Origin: Carex sylvatica
Taxonomy: Eukaryota > Streptophyta > Magnoliopsida > Poales > Cyperaceae
Direction of reading: 5' to 3'
Length of the DNA: 64,000 bases
NCBI GenBank assembly: GCA_964058845.1
Contig: CAXKVR010000318.1
Span: forward strand, 1-64,000
Positions within the stretch are counted from its first letter, which is position 1. Every line of letters starts with the position of its first letter. The notes beneath the pieces were generated by a model, which was given only the letters and a program-made list of their open reading frames with translations, was not told the origin of the DNA and made no database searches. The position numbers and the translations under genes were made by a program. Of this stretch, positions 57,426 through 64,000 are shown one piece after another.

Positions 57426-57732
57426 GATGACAGTTAAAGTTATAAGATACGACATATCGATATTGTTCTTATCATTACAAGACTTTACACGTGTTATACA
57501 AAATTTTATTATTCAATTAGAAAGATATACTCGTTAAAACTTTATATTAAATTCTCAGTCCATAGAAATTTTCAAAATAGCAGTTAAAGTTGTAAGATAC
57601 GATATTTTATATTGTAATTATCATTACATTTAATACTTTACACGTGTCATATAGAATTTTAATATTCAAATTAGGAGGATATACTCGTTAAATTTATATA
57701 TATGATCAAATTCTTAGTTCACAAAAAAATTC
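57426..57732. repeat. Tandem duplication, about 150 bp x 2, diverged
   Basis: CAGTTAAAGTTATAAGATAC (57431) recurs as CAGTTAAAGTTGTAAGATAC (57581). TTTACACGTG, GATATACTCGTTAAA and ATTCTCAGTCCA/ATTCTTAGTTCA follow in the same order and spacing in both halves. Confidence 0.8.
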
Positions 57733-58160
57733 CAATTTTTTTTATATCTATCTATTCACAATGAATTTATCAAGTTAATTGTAATGGATGCATCCGTTTC
57801 TCTCGGAAAAAAAGAGAATTTTTGCTTCCACCAATGACACTCCTATTGGCGGAATTGGCTCGGCGAATTATTAGCTGTATCTTCAATCTTAATTCGCCGC
57901 TGCTTGTAGAAATAATTTCTATGCTTCCAAAGGACTTGAATATAAAATATTTGTAGGGAATAAGTTACATTAGAACAGTGAGTAGGGACAGCTGGTTTGT
58001 TTGCATACGCATCAATTCCTATGTACCATGATTTGGTCAAGTGGACTTGGAAATGAATTCATATCCATTGCAAGAGTCCGCATCTCTGAGGTAACATAAT
58101 AATTGAGTTTAGATCTGAACCGTCTAATCATAATCCGAATCATCTAATCCAAGGTGAAAT

Positions 58161-58530
58161 TAGAGGTCTAAGTACGTGATGTGTCTTGTTGTGTCTAGTC
58201 ACACTGGTGATTAAATTTGAAAAGATGATCATGATACGTTAGTCACACCGTGATCATGGATGCCGTATTCAAACATGACTAGTTACATTTACCTATTATT
58301 TTCATAATTTAATTTAGTTTATTCGAGATTCACATTCGATCAAGATCTGACTGTCCTAATTACATGTTACTCGTGTGATCACGTGATGTACCGTGTCGTG
58401 TCAAATTTTCAAAAGATGATTACGTCAACAAATGATCACGGCACATGACACACAAATCACGACACAAAACCAGTACATGTGTTGTGTCGTGATGTATTTG
58501 GTACACCGCGACCTTTTTAGGTCCCTAGCT
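58161..58530. mobile_element. Nested CACGTG/GTGATCACG-rich element (370 bp)
   Basis: It is flanked by identical AGGTGAAAT (58152-58160 and 58531-58539). Its ends TAGAGGTCTAA and (inverted) TAGGGACCTAA are imperfect inverted repeats, the latter a few bases inside. The interior has ATGATCATGATACG, GTCACACCGTGATCATGG and CGGCACATGACACAC words, as in the repeats at 2868-3260 and 53440-53770. No gene. Confidence 0.7.
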
Positions 58531-58548
58531 AGGTGAAATGCACAGGAT

Positions 58549-59053
58549 TAAGGGTGTTCAAACGGTTCGGTTTGTTCGGTTTTCAACCGAACCAAAAAAA
58601 TTTGGTTTTTCAGTTTAAATGGATCGGTTCAGTTGAATTTTTGAATTATTTCAGTTTAAATGGTTCGGTTCGGTTTAGACTTTTCAAACCGACTAAACCG
58701 AAACGACCGAATTATATTAAATCAAGTATGATTTATATTTTGTTTGGTTCAATCAGTGCTTCCTTTCTTTAATTTTAGTTTAAATATTTAAAAACATCTA
58801 CATATTTACATATTTTGTATAAAATTGAACAACTTATATATGAACATGTTAATTCTCATTAATAATGACACCAATAGATTTACTTCGGTTTGAACCGAAC
58901 AAATCGAAATTAACTTCGGTTTGTTTGGTTTGATTTTTAATCAGTTTATAAGTTTAATCAGTTCGGTACAGTTCTATTTTTGAAAACCGACGAAAAAATT
59001 AGTTTGGTTATTTTAGTTCAGTTTCAACATAACCGATCGTTTGAACACCCCTA
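58549..59053. mobile_element. hAT-type non-autonomous element (505 bp, perfect 8-bp duplication)
   Basis: The ends TAAGGGTGTTCAAACG and (inverted) TAGGGGTGTTCAAACG are hAT-like inverted repeats. The flanks CACAGGAT (58541-58548 and 59054-59061) are identical. The interior is rich in CGGTTCGGTTT/AACCGAACC words, as in many plant hAT MITEs. The frames inside are composition effects. Confidence 0.9.
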
Positions 59054-59244
59054 CACAGGATACCTTTTAATATTCATGTCAAATCAAATCAGACGGTCCG
59101 GATCTAAACTCAAAACTTCTGTTACCTCCTCAGGTGATATGAATTCTCGATTGCAATACCTGACCGTGTACAATGAGATCTGAGTGATTTGTTTTAAACT
59201 TTTAATATGACGCGATATAAAATGTATCCCCTGTATTCTAAATA

Positions 59245-59353
59245 GAATTCCGCATTCTCTGAAATGTACAGGGTTCCTTTAATATTCGTGTTAAAAAAAT
59301 CAGACGGTCTGAATCTAAACTCACATTTTTTGTTACATCAGATAATATGAATT
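59245..59353. mobile_element. Short GAATTC-end MITE (109 bp, near-perfect 9-bp duplication)
   Basis: It starts GAATTCCGCATTCTCTGAAA and ends TTACATCAGATAATATGAAT T. The flanks TTCTAAATA (59236-59244) and TTGTAAATA (59354-59362) match at 8 of 9. Its middle, GAAATGTACAGGGTTCCTTT, corresponds to the 58074-59147 element across both insertion points and so represents the empty site. Confidence 0.78.
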
Positions 59354-59362
59354 TTGTAAATA

Positions 59363-62035
59363 GACATGGAATTGGTTTTGTTCGGCTGGAGATATTGTAC
59401 CTCCTCATGTTGATCAATTTCTTTTTTTGAAAGAATATCTTAAACTTATTTAAGATTAACTTAAACTCATTTGAATTATGAAGTATCTTTCATCTCTTGA
59501 GATTTTTTCTAAATAAAGAAATAGAAAAAAAGTTTATAATATAATAAGCTAAGTACAGATGAGCCAATCTGAGAATCCCTCATTTAAAATTAAAATAAGT
59601 TTCCTCTCAATAGAGCATTGAGAGAATTAATTAGAACATATCTTCCACTTTACAAGGTTTGAATCCTTTCGTCCCAACTTTCTTTTACGAAACAAATTGA
59701 ATTTTATAAATTGGATTGGGCTTGACAATCAAACAATATTATGATAAAATAATTTAATATCAAATTTTTGTTAGTTTTGAATATAAAAAATGAGGCGTCG
59801 CCAAGCGGTCCGTTATATGAGATGATATGAATTTCTAGGAAATGGAATCAATGAGAAATCTATATATAGAAAGGGGAAAATCTGTGCAATTTTCTTGCGT
59901 TCATGTTCAAGACAATTTTTGCAATTGTGTTAATAACAAAACAATGGAAAAAGTATATATAATTTATAATAGTATCATATGTTATGTTGCACATATATAG
60001 ATAAAGTTTAGTTTAGTTTAGTATTGTTAATTTGAATATAGCAAGTGGTTCAGTAATGTATGCAGCTGAGGCATTCTAACAACTGGAGATTTGAACCTTA
60101 TTCTTACGTAATCTGATCAATTCAATCAGACTCACTATCTATTTTCATTATTCAATTTTTTGACAACATGAAAAAATCAAAAGCTCTACCCTCCCTCTCT
60201 ATTTAAGCAAGGGATGAAAGGATTTAGGCTTTTGGTGCCCCCTTCCAGGCAAGAGTTGGAGTCCCACAATCATTCATTAGCCAATTATCCAATTATGTTT
60301 TGAGTCCCACAATCATTCATTAGCCAATTATGTTTTGAGTCCCACAATCATTCATTAGCCAATTATGTTTTTCTCTCATACGTTCTTGGAACCTGTCTAT
60401 TTGCGTTAGATTAAGTGAAATATATTATAGGAAAATAATGATGCATTAATTAATCCTCATTTTAGTACATTCAAATGTACATTTAAATTAATGAAGATAA
60501 TGTTTTCAAAATCACAGTACATATATATACATGGATTATAAGATGCATTTTTTTTTTTTTAACAAAACTGTATATACATTTTTCCATGGACATTTTTTTT
60601 ATCAGTCTCATAAATTATTTTTAATAACTATTTATCTAAAATGTTAGAGATTTCAAAATCAATCAGAATTGCTTAAAAAAAATTTGAGGATAGATACATA
60701 GAATTTATGTCATTAAAAAGATAAACTCAAGGTTATTAAAAAATAATTCTGTCCAATATTTAGGTAAATTTTAATACATGCGGATGGTCAATTTAAGATT
60801 AAATATCAATGAATTAAATAATTAATTAAATTAAATCTAAGATATAGGCTTTTGTTTTCCACATTATCAATATATTATTAAGCCCCATCAACAAGCCATA
60901 AAAGATATTAGGTTGTTGTGATATATATAATTTGATTCAGAATTTTTATACAAATTAATGTTATCATTTTCATAAATTTATTTTTTAAAATAGATTTTAT
61001 TGCCAAGTCAATTAATGTTTGAAACTGTGGATTTGTTATGCGGTTTTTGAGGGGCTAAAATCGTGGATTTAATTTGCGGAAAGTTTGTCCAAAACCGTAA
61101 AATAAAATTACAGTTTGGATATTTTTTGAAATCTTGTTAAACATTGTGTAGAATTTGAAATTTATTATTTTTTTGAATATTAATAAAAAAAATTCGGTAT
61201 AACAATGCTATGAATATATAGCTAGCTCCTGTAAAAACCAAAAGGAAAATAATATTACCTTGACTGAATAACTCTACCGGTATATCTAAATATCTAAATC
61301 CATACCAAAAAGATATCGTGGAGATAATAAAGCCAAGAGAAACCAAATTAAACTCCGGTTTAAAAAAGCAAGGTTGGCTACTTGACATGCTATATTTACA
61401 TCATAGCAAGCTTTGCAAGCTACAGCTGATTTCCAGAATTTTTATATATATAAATAATTAGAAAATAATATAGTGTAATAGATGGATTGTCTTGAGTTTT
61501 TCCGAAATTTTTATTAATACCATTCAAAAAAATTAAACAAAAACACCTGCCAATTCAATGAGCGGCCTCATTTTTGAGGACTACAGATTGAATTGGAGCC
61601 CACCAAAAACCTAAATATCAGTATATTACAGTGCATTTTTTGAGTTTTTTTTGGGCCTCCAATTCAATATGCGTCCCCTAAAAATGGAACAACATATTAA
61701 ATTGGCAGCCCAAGTATTTTTGGAATTCTCCAAAGATACGTGCCTTTTTGGTTTTTTTTTTTGGAATATGATATAAATAAAAATTTTGGTGAATTTTAAT
61801 ATCATATGAGGTAATTTTTAGAAATTTTCTGTGCCGTTAGGTGGGTAATATTTTTGATTTTAAAGGAACTGATTTTTTTTTTTTTGGTTCTTATTTGCAT
61901 AAAGAGACTGAATTTTTTTTTCGGCTCAATTTATAAGATCAATATTTTCATTCAATGTATATATTATCCTATATTTTTATATAATTTCTATAAATAAAAT
62001 TTTCCGGCTGATCTTCTCCAATCCAAGACAATAAA
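59363..62035. other. Intergenic DNA
   Basis: AT-rich. It contains a tandem repeat (60259-60371), a minus-strand 83-codon frame with membrane-like composition (61137-61388, see findings), and paired CTGCCAATTCAAT-like words (61550-61720). No gene that I can support. Confidence 0.45.
60259..60371. repeat. Tandem repeat, 35-bp unit x 3 (first unit 43 bp)
   Basis: GAGTCCCACAATCATTCATT then AGCCAATTATGTTTT is repeated at 60259, 60302 and 60337. The first unit has an extra 8 bp (an internal CCAATTAT duplication). The copies are otherwise almost identical, so the array is young. Confidence 0.93.
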
Positions 62036-62440
62036 TTGTACTACGATAGAATTTTTTATTACCAAGACACGTGTCAACCTTTTGGCCCAATAAATCTCAG
62101 CTCCAGTCACAACATGGTGGGTCCAGATGACGTCATCCAACCTCCCGACGTCCCCGTCGCCGACTTAACATGCCATGTCAGCACTCGTATTGGGCCCCAC
62201 GATCTCTGTTTCTCCTGTAGGTTGGCATTTTAGGCTTTCGGTTGAAGAAATGATAGATAGTCATACATAGAAAATGACATTAGAAAAGGGTTAGGGAGAA
62301 TCCTTTATGCTCTGTTATCTCCCTGATTCCATACTCTACAATTAATACAAGCATTACAAATCAAGTTCAATTCAGTTGTAAATTTGTATTAGAGCATTAG
62401 AGCGAAGTTGATCTGATCTTCATTATGAACTTTTTGATTC
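62036..62440 (+). other. GC-rich patch resembling an LTR or promoter fragment
   Basis: Bases 62060-62225 are much more GC-rich than the surroundings and contain GACACGTGTC (a palindromic G-box, 62066-62075) and GATGACGTCATC (CRE-like, 62126-62137). About 160 bp downstream, TTTGTATTAGAGCATTAGAGC resembles a degenerate initiator-tRNA primer site (TGGTATCAGAGC). This could be the U3-R-U5 and primer site of a decayed LTR retrotransposon, or the promoter of a lost gene. I see no matching second LTR in the window. Confidence 0.3.
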
Positions 62441-64000
62441 GTGTTAAAATCTGTGCAGAAATTAAATTGTGAACCGTCATGTGAATTTCAACGTGAATCC
62501 AACATTCTAAATCGGATATCAGATCAAATTTGATTGGATGTCTATTAGGCCCTTTCGCTTCCGTTGTTCAGATAATTATATATTTTTTTTTTTTATAATT
62601 CGAGAGAAAAACTATAAATTTGCACAAATTTGCAAAGGTGATTATAAAACATTACGCTTGTTATTTGCAATGTAGAGTCATTTTTGTAATTAAACATCTT
62701 GTTTTTATAGTGCAACCAATTGAATTTTAATTATTGTATTGGTTTATAAACTTACAATGTCAATTAGAAAGAATGCTTAAACAAATAACATAGTAACTAA
62801 AGTTCCAACTTCTCTAAACCTAAATATGGATGTAGTACTTGTAAGATTTCTTCATTATATAATATTTTTTCTAGAAACTAATAAAGTTCATATATTGTAT
62901 CACATTATCTCAAGTATATTGAAGATTTGAGTATCAAAAGTAATTGATATAATATTTGTCATGTGCTATTTTGAAAATTGGAATTTTGGATTCACCACCA
63001 TCATGATATACATACCTCAGAATATGTAATGCCCCTTCTTTGCACCTAATTTCTCTTTATTTGACCTTATGCATTCAAAATATGTTTTTATCTCATACTA
63101 AAAAAATGTTATCTAATATAAAACTTTTAATAATGAAGTATAATTTTATTTGTTGATTTTGACTAGTATCTATCAATGGAAAAGTATGTACCATTTTGTC
63201 AATTTTAAATTCTTAATGGGTACTTTTGAAGGACCAAATCAAAAATTGGATGTCATTGCAATGATATTAAGAACAATAATATATATATTGGACTAAGTAA
63301 AATGAAAAAAAAGAATAGTGGGGTCATCCATTCATTCTCTCTGACAATGAAATATAGCAAGTGGATGTGAGATGATGTGGAATGAATGGATTTGAAGACC
63401 AAGAAAGATTAGAAAGCGCTTTAGCTATCAATGATATATTAGTTGAGATGTTCTGTTTCTTTTACATGAACACATCTTACATGTGGTAGGACATGGTGTT
63501 TCTCTTGATATCTTTTCCTCTTTAACAATTTTTTAAAATTTTGCTGGGGTGATTATCCACTTTCATAATCTTATAATTTTAAATTATATATATTAAAATG
63601 TAATTATTATTTTTGAAGTTTTTATATAGTTCAGCCTCTCTTATAAATTGTTAAATGTGTATTTGTAGTTTAGTGGTTAGATTTTACTTTTCACTTTTGA
63701 GAACCTACAAGAGTTAAACTTTTTCTTTTGTTTGGTTTTGAATTAGAACAAGGTATTCAGTTAATAAAATGTTTGTTCAATTTTTTTTGTATAGAAAGAT
63801 TAAATATTATATCAAATGTCGGTACTAATATGGACCACGTCAAAAAGTATGAATTAAATATTCATATCAGCTAAATAATATACGGTTCTTGAATTAACAT
63901 ACTCCAAAAAGAAAAAAATAAGGGGCCGTCAAAAATACAAATAAAATGTATACCGAAGGAGTGTTGACCAGTTCGGACAAAAAACAAATACTAATTGATA
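62441..64000. other. Intergenic DNA to the window end
   Basis: AT-rich; nothing recognised on either strand. Confidence 0.5.

Larger units (their letters stand above)
55709..58064. other. 3' flank of the NAC gene and intergenic DNA
   Basis: The 3' UTR likely runs to about 55960. Then AT-rich DNA follows with an (AG)n run (56532-56552) and a diverged tandem duplication (57426-57732), listed separately. The frame at 56654-56878 shows no known domain. Confidence 0.5.
58074..59147. mobile_element. GAATTC-end element carrying two later insertions
   Basis: GAGTCCGCATCTCTGAGGTA, then TTGAGTTTAGATCTGAACC, are mirrored at 59086-59147 (GGTCCGGATCTAAACTCAAA ... ACCTCCTCAGGTGATATGAA). The flanks CCATTGCAA (58065-58073) and CGATTGCAA (59148-59156) match at 8 of 9. 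Without the two insertions below, the element would be about 180 bp and similar to the copy at 59245-59353. Confidence 0.78.

Noticed and set aside
58533..59183. Frames of 67-79 residues in the hAT element
   Set aside because: They follow the repeated GGTTCGGTTT words and cross the element's end.
60259..60371. CRISPR-like array
   Set aside because: Three direct tandem copies with no unique spacers between them, in a plant nuclear context; an ordinary minisatellite.

Overview
This 64 kb window is nuclear DNA of a flowering plant. The evidence is GT-AG introns in the protein genes, plant-specific families (an R2R3-MYB of the RAX/MYB36 group, a NAC factor, a DUF247 protein, a EUL lectin), a nuclear tRNA-Glu, an intact plant Ty1-copia element with an initiator-tRNA primer site, and many plant-type MITEs, SINEs and LINE remnants. 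The sequence is AT-rich outside the exons. I cannot name the species.

Layout: the last exon of an unidentified gene (251-399), then an element with inverted ends (about 621-2220); tRNA-Glu(CTC) at 2522-2594; a decayed LINE (about 3590-5420, minus); a EUL-type lectin gene (6873-7800, plus); an intronless DUF247 gene (9200-10627, minus); two arginyl-tRNA synthetase fragments in opposite orientations (12646-12756 minus, 13121-14979 plus); an R2R3-MYB gene (19933-21710, plus); a MOZART1/GIP gene (22695-22964, minus) with possible upstream exons to 25440; a complete, young Ty1-copia retrotransposon (26395-31903); about 22 kb of gene-free sequence made of nested repeats (31904-54300); a NAC gene (54557-55708, plus); and about 8 kb of further intergenic sequence with a three-layer nested insertion (58074-59147).

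The genes do not form a pathway. They look like independent plant loci separated by transposon-derived DNA.

The most notable content is repetitive. At least eight 370-480 bp foldback (palindromic) elements share one inner core but carry different outer arms, each mirrored on both sides. Five of them share GAGGAGG-type ends, and their flanks carry perfect or near-perfect 9-bp duplications, which points to Mutator-like (MULE) transposition. A second family of short elements with GAATTCGTATCCTCTG-like ends also makes 9-bp duplications and is found nested. A 967-bp palindrome (39229-40195) and an 886-bp element (34884-35769) have perfect 9-bp duplications too. I saw no CRISPR array, operon, rRNA or other microbial-type system.
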